A stretch of 64,000 nucleotides of DNA from Auanema rhodensis (lineage: Eukaryota > Nematoda > Chromadorea > Rhabditida > Rhabditidae): assembly GCA_964057225.1 (NCBI GenBank), contig OZ059895.1:18691688-18755687 (forward strand), given 5' to 3'. The stretch's first letter is position 1; every line of letters begins with the position of its first letter. Made by a program: the position numbers and the translations under genes. Below, piece after piece: positions 47,601 to 61,188 of this stretch. Under the pieces are notes generated by a model. The model saw nothing but the letters and a program-made list of their open reading frames with translations, was not told the DNA's origin and searched no databases.

Positions 47601-48011
47601 TATCAAGTTGTTGAAGCAAAAAAGAAATTTTGAAGAATCACAGATATTTTGAGAATCATCTAGCAGAAGAATGAAAATATAATTAGGAATATAGTGAAAA
47701 TAGTTAATTGATTATTTGATTGTAAAAAATAAAATTTTGGAATAATAAAGCTTTTTTTCTAAAAAAAAATTGGAAGAGAAGAGATATCTCTGTATATACA
47801 TGAATATTGAGAGAAAATGATCTATATAGAGAGGGATACAGAGAGAATTTGAAAATGATTCATGTTGTTTTGAGATGAGAAAAATAAAAATATATATATT
47901 ATGTGGAATATAAATGATTACAAATCTATGTCCATATATCCATGTAAGCATATCACATACCAAAGCTTTACAGCAATGTTAATGTTCAAATGTTAATAGA
48001 AAGAAAGAGAA

Positions 48012-48012
<1 letters not shown>

Positions 48013-48076
<64 letters not shown>
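48013..48076 (+). repeat. (GA)n microsatellite, about 32 repeats
   Basis: An almost perfect GA run of about 64 bp, the longest uninterrupted one in the window. Confidence 0.97.
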
Positions 48077-48082
<6 letters not shown>

Positions 48083-48270
48083 AGGGTGTGGAGGCGAGTT
48101 GTGACGACGTCAGTAAGATGTCTGATACGTGTATTAAGATTCAATTAAAATTTATTTCATAACAACTCTGGAGCAAAAAAAAATAAAGTGGACGCATTTG
48201 AATCTAAAATTTGGTAAAAGTTGCTTTGAATTGAAATCTGTGACCAATATGATTGCCATTAGTTAAAATA

Positions 48271-48302
<32 letters not shown>

Positions 48303-49397
48303 ACGTATACTAACTATAATTATATATATACGTGTGAAATGGTTGTGGGAATAAAGGTTCAGATGAGGAAGAGAGAGAGAGACAGAGAGACATAGAGAGA
48401 AAATGATTTCCCCAATGTAGTTAAATTGATTATTTTATAGTTTATTTCTGTTCTTGTATCTTAATATAGATAAACATAATCTCAGAATCTTTTTTTTTGT
48501 AGAAAAAAAAACGGAAATAAGAGAAATGTGTCAGATTGACCATGTGAGCTAGGAAAAGTGGTGAGCATTGAAGGGCGTGGGGAGGAGGGCAATAGAACCC
48601 GGACAACAGCAAGAACAGCGACTAAAGTAGGAGGGGCAGAAGAGATAAAAGCTTTTTGAAGATTATAGAGAACATGATTAATCTGATGCTGTTAAGATGT
48701 TCCTGCTACTAGTGTTACTGTGATTATGAGACTTTCGCTGCCAATAGTAGAGCATTGAACGCGGGGATTGAACTCTAAAGCTCGAACTTGGAGACAATCT
48801 TTTGACGTAAATTGTGTAATCTGAACATTCACGTTGACGTGATTGGCATCAAATTCGGCAAGAATGAACATCAAAAATTATTTTTTTTGTCGTGTAAGAG
48901 GGGGAAAAGATGCTTTTTTCACTAAAAATTATGAATAAGAGAGATGAGAGAGTTAAAGTTTGAAATCTGTATGTGGGAAAAAAAGAAGAGAAGAGAGAGA
49001 GAGAAAGAGAGAAAGAGAGGGAGAAAGAGACATGTAAAAAATCAAAAAATAATTTTCAAATATTCTTGATCAAATCTATCTATCCACATGAATCCATATA
49101 ATTTTGTGTTTTTCTATACAATATGTAGAATATAAGCTATATATATATATATCTAAATGTATCTGTCTATCTATACGTATAGCTATATATTTAATTTAGA
49201 TAGAAATATCCATAAATAGAGATAACTAAGTGAAGTTTATAAAGAAGAGAATACAATTATGAAGAAGGACATGATCGTAATGATATGTGAGAGAGCGTCA
49301 TCTGAGAATTCTCATAAATCCATATGCTTCTTATATAAATTATGAAGATTCTAGAAACAAGGTATTTTAAATTTGAAAGGTTTATATAATCAAATAC

Positions 49398-49412
49398 GAG
49401 AGAAGGAGAAAG

Positions 49413-49480
<68 letters not shown>
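49398..49480 (+). repeat. (GA)n microsatellite with GATA/GAAA interruptions
   Basis: GA-rich tract of about 80 bp with periodic single-base interruptions (GATAGAGAGA). Confidence 0.95.
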
Positions 49481-49482
<2 letters not shown>

Positions 49483-49888
49483 TGAACAGATTCAACAATG
49501 AATGACATAGAGGATTGACGTGAACTTATTCTGAGGAAAGATGTATAAAGAAAAAGATAAAAAGATTTCCAAATATTAATCAAAAAGAGAAAAAGAAATG
49601 AGGGAGGTTGGTCTAATAATTAAACCAAAACTCAACTTATCATTAAATATGTTTTTATTTCAATAATATTTAAGAAATGCTTACAGTATATAATGTACTT
49701 TGTCTGTTTTTTTAAACTTCAGCAAAGAATTTTTATTTAAATTAAAATATTTGAAAAAGAAAATATTATGAATTATAAGTATAAGACGTTGATATTGAAT
49801 GTACAATAATTAAAATTACGATTTAAAAGATTTTATTTTTCAAAATTTCAAAAAAATTACCTAAAATAACAACAACAACAAAAGAAAA

Positions 49889-52133
49889 TTATTCCGTGTA
49901 TTTTATATATTTTTTTAGCTCATTTAATGATTTTAATCGCCTATTTTCAACTGTGATAGCTACAGCTTGTAATATTCTTTCAACCTCCTGTGCTGGTACT
50001 AATAACCTTTCATCGTAAATGTAAGAACAATCTGAAAATAATTTTATTTTCAAAAAAAACTATTTTTTCATCTAAAAATAGTCGGAAAAAATGAATAAAC
50101 GCGGATATGATATTACCATTTTGAGATATATCGTTGGTGAGAAATGGATACCACGTAAACTGCATCTCAAATAGTCGACTGAAATAGAAGTGAATGAGAT
50201 GAGAACATGAATGGAATTGATGAACATGCTACTCAAAAAGGCTGAAAACGTATACAATTACCTTAGGCGGCCAAAGTATGAGCTTGGATAATCTCTTCGA
50301 TCACGTGTTTTCGTGCCGTGTACCATGAAATCATGTTCTAATGAAATTTTTGAAGATGTCAGCCAGATGTCACGTACCCATCCTCGACCCTTCAAATGGA
50401 AAAATTTTGTTATTTAAAGGTCGAAAAACGATGAAATTTGTATCTTAGGAATCGGAGATTAAACGAAATGAATACTATATGAAATAAAAGTATATTATAT
50501 TTCAAAGAATAAGAGAAAAGTTTCAAAGTGCACAAGTTGCAAACCAACCTTGGGTACAATGCGTACATGTCCATCACATAGAAAGTGCGATGAGCTTGTA
50601 GATGATGCAATCACGTTTCGAACACATAACTCAAACAGAAATAATGTATGATATCCATCAGAAGTATTGTATATCCGTGTACAAGGAATCAGATCTTTCT
50701 GTCTAGCTTCTGGCAAAGCCTTTTCAGCTAAAAACGCCTGTAAACCAGATGTGACTAATGAAGTTGTAACAGTTGCTTTTCGAGAAGAATCTAAGTGTTC
50801 AATGACTTACATGAATGGCACCGTTATCGGTTCCGTGAAAGCTGTTTGGCAGCATCTTTTCATAATCACTAAATTCGTGAAGAAAGTTCACAGCCCATAG
50901 AGTATTTTTGACCAAATATGATCCCATAGCAATTTCCCATGATGTGAAGCGATCATAAAAGGTTATATCATATTCTTCATCAATATATTCTTCAATTAAT
51001 CTGAAAAAAATAATATTGAATGTAACATATCATGAGTAATAGTAATAAGTACAAACTCTGTTCTTATGATCTCACGAGATCTGTGAAATGTAATCAAAGG
51101 AGATGTGAGTCTCCGTTTAGTTCGTTCGTCTTGCTCGTCACACTTTGTTTCTACTTCTCTTTCCTTTCTTGTTTTTGATTTGGTTTTTAATTATATTTGT
51201 CATTAACATAGATTAGAACTATAGAGTCAATCTATATAAGAAACTCTTAAGTATGTAAAGGCTACTTGAATTCGATAACGTATGTCGTACAAGTACGACA
51301 TAGGGGTTAAACCTAAGCTTGTAAGGTAAAAATGTGTTTGCTTATATCTGTATTTCATTATTGTATCAAGGGAGAGTTCCAGAGAGAGTAGGCCATGTTC
51401 AAGAGGTGGGATATAAGACCATCAATCTCATCAAATGGAGCAGTGGCAGCAGAATTTGAAAAAACGACAACAAAACCAAATAGAAGAACATCAATTGAGT
51501 TTCTTCTTTTGCTTCTTTTTCATTTTTCTTTCAAAAGCAAAAGGTTAAAATAGAATAAAGTTTACCTTGTTGGATTGGCTATAGCTATATCTGCATCCAA
51601 AAATAGTAGCCATTCAGTTGTTTTGAGAATTTCTGCTGAGATACAATGTCGTCGGAACATTGGCTTAAACGTCATTTATATTAAAAAGTTGTTTCTGTGC
51701 CTAGTTTTTCATAATATAAGTCAATTTTCTTGGAAAAATCTATCCAGATTTTGGAAAAGAATATAGAAAATAGTTGAAAATGAACTTACATCCTGTTGTT
51801 TACAGCTATCAAATTCATCATCTTTAACTATGCGTAAATCATAATTATGTGCTTCCGCATAACATTTAATAGTTTTTATTGGAAATCTGAAAAAATAATT
51901 TTTATTAAAAATAATTAAAATGAAAAAAAAATTTACAAATATTCATTTGAATCAGTTAAATGATTCAATACAAGTAGAATTGTAATATTGAATATTCGAC
52001 CACGATGTACACGTAATGGAGACAAATTGATTTCCTTAGTTAATTTCTAAGAAATTTTATTTATAATATTGAATTTACTTTAAATATTTTCTAAGTATTT
52101 CTAGTACTTTACTTACTATGAACTATAAAATAC

Positions 52134-52189
<56 letters not shown>

Positions 52190-52543
52190 AGGAGTGAATT
52201 GTACACATACTATACTATACTTCCTACTACTATTCAACAAAGATTTTCATTGAAATATAAAAGAAAAATCGAGAATCGAAAAATAAAATTTCTAAATACA
52301 ATGAGGGATCTACACTTTGTTAATAAAAAAAATAAATTTTGATTGAAAGAAAAATTATTAAAATTGAAGAAATAAAAATAAAAAATTAACAAATATAGTA
52401 AACATACATAGAAAATTAAAAACAAAACTTACATAGTCTATAGTTATTTGTTTATAAACAAATATTATGAAGAGAAACATAAAAACAGTTAAAACTAGTA
52501 TGGAACATTCTGAAGCTGATCGTATTGTACGAAATCGTAACAT
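49889..52543 (-). CDS. DUF273 family glycosyltransferase-like type II membrane protein
   Basis: Begins [15 protein letters not shown] (ATG complement 52541-52543), followed by a single hydrophobic anchor ([17 protein letters not shown]): a short cytosolic tail and lumenal catalytic part, as for Golgi glycosyltransferases. Later exons read [38 protein letters not shown] with [10 protein letters not shown] (a DxD-type metal/sugar-nucleotide motif), [31 protein letters not shown] and [20 protein letters not shown]. These match the nematode family DUF273, related in fold to galactosyltransferases. About nine exons with compatible frames; stop TAA at 49889-49891. One intron (about 51002-51563) is much longer than the rest; the first intron holds a (GA)n tract. 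Donor, acceptor sugar and partner are unknown. Confidence 0.83.
52141..52188 (+). repeat. (GA)n microsatellite in the first intron of the DUF273 gene
   Basis: About 24 GA repeats preceded by CAGAGAAA. Confidence 0.97.
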
Positions 52544-52798
52544 TTATTCTAATCATATAATAAATATAGATAATATAACTATATGTATAGATAAAATGAA
52601 AAGATTGATTTCGTTATTAAGAAAATCTAAAAAAAATAAAATAATTGATTGATTTTTAAAGATTAATAGTACATAAATGATAATAAATAGAAGTATAATA
52701 ATTATTAGATATCAATACGAATATAACAGATTTTTTAATGAAATATTAGACAATGTGTTCATTTTAACAATTATTATAATTATTTTATATTTACATAG

Positions 52799-52824
52799 AG
52801 AGAGAGAGATAAATAGAGAGAAAT

Positions 52825-52862
<38 letters not shown>

Positions 52863-52880
52863 AAAGGATTTTAATGTTTC

Positions 52881-52922
<42 letters not shown>
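52799..52922. repeat. Facing (GA)n and (CT)n tracts forming an imperfect palindrome
   Basis: GA tract at 52826-52858 and CT tract at 52884-52922 are inverted, and AGAGAGAAATGAA before the first mirrors TTTCATTTCTCTCT before the second. The spacer is about 25 bp, so a cruciform or long hairpin is possible. Confidence 0.9.
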
Positions 52923-52926
<4 letters not shown>

Positions 52927-55900
52927 ACATACATACATATATCTTTCAAACAATTAGACAGAAAATTGCTTTATCTATCTGGCTCATCAAAAACGTCAAA
53001 GTTCAGAACATCACACTAATGGTAACATATTTAAGATATAAATCAATAATTATATAAAATATATATGAGAATTTTTAAAATTATTTTTGGTAAAACAAAA
53101 ATATTGATGTCATGTAGATAAATAATACTTGATTATATCCAAAAATAGACAAAACAAGTAAATCTTTGATATAAAATATGAAAAAGAATAAAATAGAAAT
53201 AAGAATAATATAGAATTATAATAGTTCAATCTATTATTTGTTTCTGTTTTGTTTATTCGTTTTTGTGTTTTAATGGAAATAAACAATTTTGAATTTTTTG
53301 CAAAACTACAGGTAGGATTGGGAGACATTGAAATTGGTGAGAGAAAATGGATATTTCTATATGAAAAAATGAAAAAATGATATGAAACTGTTATTTTCTT
53401 GAAGTAATAGTTGAAATGAGAATGTAAAGGAAGTTCAGAAAATGCGAGAGAAAGTGAAAGATCGTTTCTGAGATTGCAATTGAAAAATCTCCACGTATTA
53501 AGAACATGTCTCTGAACTCCTACACAAATTGCCAAGTAAATGAGTCTTAAAAGAGTTGTATTATAGAGATTCAAAGATTATTTGTGATAAAATATCAAAT
53601 ATTATATTAACTATGTCTATATAGTTATAGAAAAAAAGAAAAATGAGGGGAGAGAGAGAGAGCGGGATTGGCCATGATTAGAACAACAATATGTAACTTT
53701 ACTCTTTTAACAATGATATTGATTATAAAATAAAAATATTTTATATTTTGGAAGAAAAAGTTAAACGGATTTCTGTGATTACTTCATCATTTAGAAGAGA
53801 GGGAGAGAAAGAAGGAGAAAGAGGGAGGAAGATAGAGAGAGAGGGAGTTGTTCAAAGGGACATGTAAGTATATCTGATATAGAAAAAATTCTTTTTTAAT
53901 TAATTTATTAATAAAGTATATTGTATAATATTAAAAAATCGAAATAATTAACTATATTGAATATAAAATTTTAAAAATGTACCGGTTTGAATGAGACTTA
54001 TTCTGATTACAAATAGACAATTGAAAGAAATATGCCTGGAATGGAGAGTCAAAAATAGAAAATTAGAAAAATTTTCTTTGGAAGTTGGAATCCAATAGCA
54101 ACCAGATATTGTTAGAGTAAAACAAAACGACATAGAACAATGAGAGAGAGAGAAAGAGAGAGGTAGAGGTAGAGGAGTATATGACGATGAGAACAACGAC
54201 GACGGAGATGAGCACCATGAAGTAAAATTATTGTTATATGAAAGTCTTCTTCAGTAATATTCAATGATATTCAAATGATAAATAATCAGAAGATTCAGAA
54301 ATCATAGATGAGAATATGAATTCTGATAGGTTTCTATATACTATTAGATGCATGAATATGACACGATGTTAACGACAATAAATGAATTTTCGTCTTTGTC
54401 ATTGAAATTCTGATCAATTATAACGAAAATCAGAAAAAGTGTTAGTAGTCTTGATGAGAAAAAGTTTTTGTTTGAAGAAATGAAAATAGTAGAAAATCTA
54501 TTTGATCATATAATTAACAGAATATGTTTATACTGTAGATGATAGAATATTTAGCTTGTCTCATATAATCGTTTCTCTACAAGCTTAAGCATATAGCTCT
54601 ATCATCTCTTTCATCTCATATCATCTCACTTCATATCCAATCATATGCTTAACATTTATTATTAAAATATATCAGAATAAACTTCAGAGTAAAGACAAAT
54701 ATCCAATAATTTTGTTTCTTTTCTTCTCTCTACCAATCTCTTCATATGATGTTTCTTTATAATTTTTTTTGAAAATCAATGCTTTTCCCCTTTTTTTTGA
54801 TTAACAGTTTATGTTATTCCAATATCTACGTATATGATTTTATCTTTATAAGATTATTTTCATTTTTTACAATCATCACTATTTCAATTTTTGTTTTTTA
54901 CTTGGAATTCCATGAATCTATTTAACTTTTTGGAAAGAAACATTCCTTTTATTGTAATCATTATACTTTTGAATGCTTCTGATGTTGCTGCTGTCTCTGA
55001 TAATAACAATGAAAATTCCATTTATTTCTATTTGTATTATATAATAATGTATATATCTATATATACATATGTATATCGTTAATCGTTTAAATATTTTTCA
55101 AATCATCATCAGTTATGATATGCTTCATTCAAATTGCTCATTCAACTGTTATCATCTCTATTCAATTTATTTTTTGATTTTTTTAAATATTTTATAAACA
55201 AAATATACAATATATTCTTAATTATGTTAACTGTAAAAAAATTATTTCTATTAAATTTTATATTTTATGAAAATAAATATTTCAAAATAAAAAAAAATTT
55301 TTTTTTCATTGATAATCAATATTGATTATATAATTTATTATTTATACATTGATCTGTTTGATTCATTTATGAATTGAAAGTAGTGATGATAAGAAATTCA
55401 ATACAAATAACAGAAAGTTATAATATGAAGAAGATTGCTTTATAAACAGAAAATCATCACATTACAAGCATTATGACGTAATTTCTTATTCAATATTTGA
55501 GCTTTTCCAGTTCCTTTTTTGAAATTATATTTCTCGTATATTGTTCCTCTCTCTATATTTCACTCTCCCTTCCAATCTCTCTCTCTCTTTCTTCTTTTTC
55601 TTATCTCTCGCTATTTTAACCATTTTCTCTCTTTTTCTTGGAACCGTTTAGTCTGCTCATATCTAAATACATGTGTATGTTCATTTTTCTTTTTCATTTC
55701 GCCTCTCTTTTTATCGTTTCTCTTTTCTATTTTTTCTATCTTTTTCTCTCTATCTCTGTCTCTCTTTCTCTCTTTTTTTCTTTTTAGCTTTTTTTTGCAA
55801 TCTTTGCTTACTTCTTTCAATCTTTCTTCCATTTTTAGTGAAAGAAATATTTTTCTGTTATATTCCTAAGTTTAATATACAGTTTAGATTACATATAAAT

Positions 55901-56654
55901 TCTTTTTTCTCATTTCCTACTTAAGCTTTTCCTTCTAATTGCTTAACCTTCTATTATCAAATTTTGATTTGAACACACAGATTCATTTTTCATACATTCA
56001 TGTGCCTATGTTTGAATATGATGCAATGATTGAATTGAATTTACTAGTAAGATGTGAAGACATCTAACTGATCTCAATGCTCTTCTTTCATTTCCACTTA
56101 CTAATAGCTTATAGTTTCTTTCTTATTATATTTAATTTTTTTAATTTTTTAATTTAATTTTAAGTTGAAATGAAGCATTTTTCTCATTTTCAATACAGGT
56201 TCATCATTATTTTAGAAAAATTCTCTCAAAAAAAAATAGTTTAAATCGTCATGTTTGTTATGATAAATAATAAATAAATATATAAAATATAAGAAATTAT
56301 TATAATATAACTTCATTTATATGCAAATATGTTTGAAATTATTATTTATTTATACAGGTTTTAAGAAAATTATAATATGTTTTATGTAAAAAAAGTTTGT
56401 TTTTCTAACTATATGCATATGGTTAGAATAATTTTGTTTCATATCAGATGATAGCTTTTCAATTTTTTATTTTTACTTAATTCAAAACTTATTATAATTC
56501 TAAACATTCTAATATCTCAGTAATTTCTTATTTCAATTTTGGTGTATGCAATTTATTTTTCAAATTCCCTCTTTCTGCCTTGAATTTACCTCTAAACCAT
56601 CTGTTCTCTTCCCTCTTAAGCATTTCCTCTTATCACCTGCATTGCTCTTCAATT

Positions 56655-56732
56655 TCTCTCTCTCTCTCTCCCTCTCTCTCTCCCTCTCTCTCTCTCTCCC
56701 TCTCTCTCTCCCTCTCTTTCTCTCTTTTTCTC
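56655..56732 (+). repeat. (CT)n microsatellite with CCCT interruptions
   Basis: CT tract of about 78 bp with regularly spaced extra C. Confidence 0.95.
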
Positions 56733-59700
56733 TCGTTCTCACTCCGTTACTCCGCCTCTCTTTCTTTCTCATATCTCCTCTCTTTGCATCTTCTATTATT
56801 TCTCTTATATTCTCATTTTTCGTTTTCTCACTTGATCTTTTCATTCTTCTATATATTATCTGGTTAACTATTTGTTTTCTACTATTCTCACCTGTTTCTC
56901 ATCGATTTCAGCATTTTTTATTATATTTAAATGACCTGAAATGCTTTATGTAACACATACAAAGCATGAAAGAAACTTGAAATTTAAACTTTAAAAAACA
57001 AAAAAAACTTTATTATCGGCTTCATAGTTTATCCACCTCACATAGCATTACCAGCATTCATCACTTCATGCACATCACACACACACACTCACATGTTTCC
57101 AACAGAGCTCTATATGGAAAACCAGACACACGACACATACACATGTGTGTATGTACATCTGAAATCATATATGAAAATGTATTTTTATTTATAAAATATA
57201 TTAACTATATGTATATATTTAATCTTTTAATTTTTTTTTATTATAAAAATTCTTATTTCTAATCTTTTAAACTTTATTATCAATTTTCAATATTAGGGAT
57301 TGAACTATTCAATTTCATTTCTCACACACTTCATCACATCTTGTTCAATTTTAATTTCTTATCTATTATTTTCATTAATTATTCTATAACGTAGTACTAT
57401 TCATATTCCGCTTCATCAATTTATTTTTATTTTTTCCTCTTTTTGCACTAATGTTCTTCATTCTTCTTAGTTGCCGTCTCTGACATCGTCGTCGTCGTTG
57501 TGCTCGCCGTCGTTTGTGTTGTCCTCTTCTTCTTCCTTAAAAGGCATTTTCTCTATTTTCTCTTCAACTATTCTGGTTAGTAACACATCTCTCTGTCATA
57601 TTGATTTTCTCTTCTTCAACAAACTTCACTTATGTATGTTCTCTCTCTCTCTTTTTGTCGTTTTCTCTCTCTCTCTCTCTACATCTCTCTCTTTCAACAT
57701 TTATTCACAAAAATTATATTTTAGTTTTAAAAATAATTCTCAAGTTCACTTTTTATTTTTATTTTTTGTAAAAAACTTCTGTTTTTCTCTTCTGGTCATC
57801 ATCATGCCAGCTAATTTTCATAAAGAAACAGCCATTCGGTTTTCTCAGATTTCTGTTTTTCACGTACAGCCTCTCCTCTTTTAAATTTCAAATATCTTTC
57901 ATGTCCACTATTTCTATGTTATTCATAGTAAGTAATGTATAAGCTAATATAAGATATTCAGTTCCTGCTTTTCGAAAAAAAAGAAAAAGGAAACGTTTGT
58001 CATTGAATATTATTTCTAAATCTGCTATCTATATAGTCATCACACATAATTAACTGAAAAACTGATAAACTTTTTCATTTTATGTCTGTGTCTATGTATA
58101 TTTCAATGTTATTTCAACATCTTTTCTTTCTTTGTTTTAAAATGAATTTGTCATTTCCTACTGAATAGTAGCCATAATATAGTAGATCATTATGATAATA
58201 TTGTCAAATTATCATATTTTCATTTATTTTTTTTAAAAAATGAAAAAAAAAGTTAAAAGAGGCAATTGAATTGAAATTAATCATATAATATATATGCAAA
58301 TATATAAAAAGAAATATTTTTTATTGCTAACCAACATATTTTAAAATTCCTTTGTGGTTATTAACAAAGAATTACTTAATTTTTTTGTTTTTGTCATCCA
58401 AATTAATCTGAAAATAAACGAAAATCAACAAGCTTCATCCGATACCGATTTCGATTATGTGCTTGCTTCTGTTTTTCGTCGATATTCCCACTTTATATTG
58501 TTGCATTTTGAGGGAAAGAGATGAAAATTTCACAAAAATTTTCAACAAAAAAAAGTTGGAAGAAAGAGGAAAAGAAGAGAAAAAAGAAAAGATTGTACTA
58601 TTCAAAGATAAAATATTTTTACTAATCGTTTGAATAAAATAGATAACAGAGTAAGAACATGATTACATCAACTAAGATTAGGTGTTTAACAGAGACCGAA
58701 GAGAAGGCGATTGAAATGACCATCATGTTAAGTTAAGCTTCCTTTACATTATCATATTATTTGAAAATGAGCAAACAAGAAGCCCAACGTTAACATAGTC
58801 GTCACCATGTGTCTGAAAAGTAAATAGAAAAGCTTTTGAACTATAGTCTTAAAATTTAAAAAATTGATTTATATATATATATATATATTATATTATTATT
58901 ATATTTATAATATAATTATATAATATATTATATTGAATATATTATATGAAAAGTAGAGTTGAAAATATTCTTCAATCTTTATTCTTCGCTTAATGTTTTG
59001 TAGCTTATGCTTAACTACATGCAACATATTCGTTAGGAAGTGTTCGCTGTTGCTTTTCATCTCTCTCTCTGTATCTCTCTCTCTCTCTTTCTCTCTATGT
59101 CTCTCTCTATGTCTCTTTCGTATTCTTATTTTATTGACTTCGTTTCTTTTTTTCTGCTTATAGGCTTACACATACTACTGTTCTTATTTTCTATACTATT
59201 TACAACTAATTTTTTAAAATTTCAAAAATCATTCTTAGAAGTACCATCTGATTCTTCTTCTTCTTTAATTTTTAATTGTGTGTGATGATCACGACGAAAC
59301 TGATAGTAAATACTTCTATAGTATCAGCAAAATGGAGATGTAGCTTCAGCAGTTCAGTGTTGCTGAACGGGCACATCAACTTTTTTGCTCTTTCCCTTTG
59401 GCAATGTACACTGCGTGCACGGACTCGACCGATCGGCACCTACTCTGAATACTTCGTCTTAAGTCGTCCAACTTCCGCTCCCTCTTATTCTCTTATACTT
59501 TCTCTCATTATCTCTCTTTTTTCTCTCATTTTTCTTCAAAAATATTCACTGGTCACCAAAGAAGAAGAAAAAAAAGCTCCGTTCCGCTTTTCCTTTGGTG
59601 TTATTTCGAGCTTTTCCTTTTCTATTTCCTTGTTATGTTTTCTTTGATTTTTCAAAATTTATTTTATAATTTTATTACTTAAATTTGAATTTTCTCTCAT

Positions 59701-61065
59701 TTGTTTAAGAAATTTATTTCATATGATCTCATTATCTCAACTACTCCTCTTCTCTTTTCCGGAATGACGATCTAATTTTTCGTTCAAAATGTAGTTACCG
59801 TGAAATCATTTTACAATTGAATAATATTATATTTGAAGAATATCATGTAAGTGTTTATACAGCTTGTAATAGGCAACTATTCAGAAAAATACCGAAGAAA
59901 TCAAGTAGTTTTTGATCTTTTCCCTTCTCTCTTTCTCTTTTTCCCTCTTCCCTTCTCTCTCTCTCTCTCTCTCTTTCTCTCTTCCATTCTCTCTCTCTCC
60001 TTCTCTTATTCTCTCAGTTTATTTCTTTCTGTTTTTTCTGTTTCAATTTATTTGTTCCTATTCATCACCTATAACAAGCTGGCTTCTGTATTAAGCCTTC
60101 ATTCTTCATTTTTTTGTATATTTCATCCAATAAAGCGCTTACACATCCTACCTACACCCATATTTATCATATATTTTGTGTAAAAAAATGGAAAAATAAC
60201 GAAGAAAAACAGTTCTTCCTCTCATTCAATTTCATTTTCATGTTTTTTTTGGCTCTGCTTAGACATAAGTTTTTGAAAAATGAGAATTCTCTATCATTTC
60301 TGCTCTACTAATGTATGCAATTTCAAAATGACATCTCATTGACTCTTTGATCAAATGTCTTGAAGTATGAATTCACAGAAATATGAAATTTTAATTCAAA
60401 CTTAACTTGAACTTGAAGCATTATCAAATTTTTCAAATTAATTACATAATAATATATAATTTGTATAAATATCTATCATCAAATCATAGTTATTTGATCT
60501 TCATTATTTAGATTCTAACTGACTCTTTTTTCAAAATTTTAATTGAAAGTTTATATGAAAATTTATAATTTTATTAAACGAATGATGAAAAATATATAAT
60601 ATGTATTGACGTGCGCACCTGATACACGTGAACGTACACATACAACACCACGTCGTCAAGACAACCTTAGAAATTAGCATATTTTTATTTTATATTTTAC
60701 TTTATATTCAATTATTATTCTTTTCATTTTTTTTTATCTTGAAATGGTTTTTATCATAAAAATTCGTTTACAACATTCATATTTATATAGAAGTTTACCT
60801 TTGACATGTCTCATATAAATCAAACATTAGAACATTTTGACTGGAATGATTAGCTCTTTGGTAGATGTTAGTCATGCTCCAACTCTCAATTTTATGTTAT
60901 TTCTTTTGAAATATTACGTAATAATCATTATATACCATTTCTTATCAATTTTATTGCTTTCAGCTTACATGGTCATCAAATCATTTAGCTCAAATTTGAT
61001 GGTGATGACTAACTTCATTGCTTTTCCATTCATCTCCAATAGCCTCCTCCCCCTCTTTTTTTCAC

Positions 61066-61107
61066 TCTCTCTCTCTCTCTCTCTCTCTCCCTCTCCCTCT
61101 CTTTCTT

Positions 61108-61186
<79 letters not shown>
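61066..61186 (+). repeat. Long (CT)n microsatellite, about 120 bp
   Basis: The longest pyrimidine microsatellite here, interrupted by CCCT and TTTCT variants, about 750 bp before the ABCA start. Confidence 0.96.

Positions 61187-61188
<2 letters not shown>

Larger units (their letters stand above)
44680..49888. other. Gene-poor interval upstream of the Slp-like gene, GA-rich on the plus strand
   Basis: No complete gene recognised. It carries many (GA)n tracts on the plus strand (near 44880-44925, 46325-46385, 47465-47520, 48013-48076, 48360-48400, 48990-49030 and 49398-49480) and (TA)n tracts near 45730-45850 and 48270-48300. Two unidentified coding-like minus-strand stretches (46806-47160 and 48692-48874) are described under findings. 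It may hold 5' UTR exons or enhancers of the Slp-like gene. Confidence 0.5.

Noticed and set aside
54891-55082. Possible small secreted protein starting MNLFNFLERNIPF
   Set aside because: Signal-peptide-like start only. The frame decays into AT-rich sequence with no downstream exon or family match.
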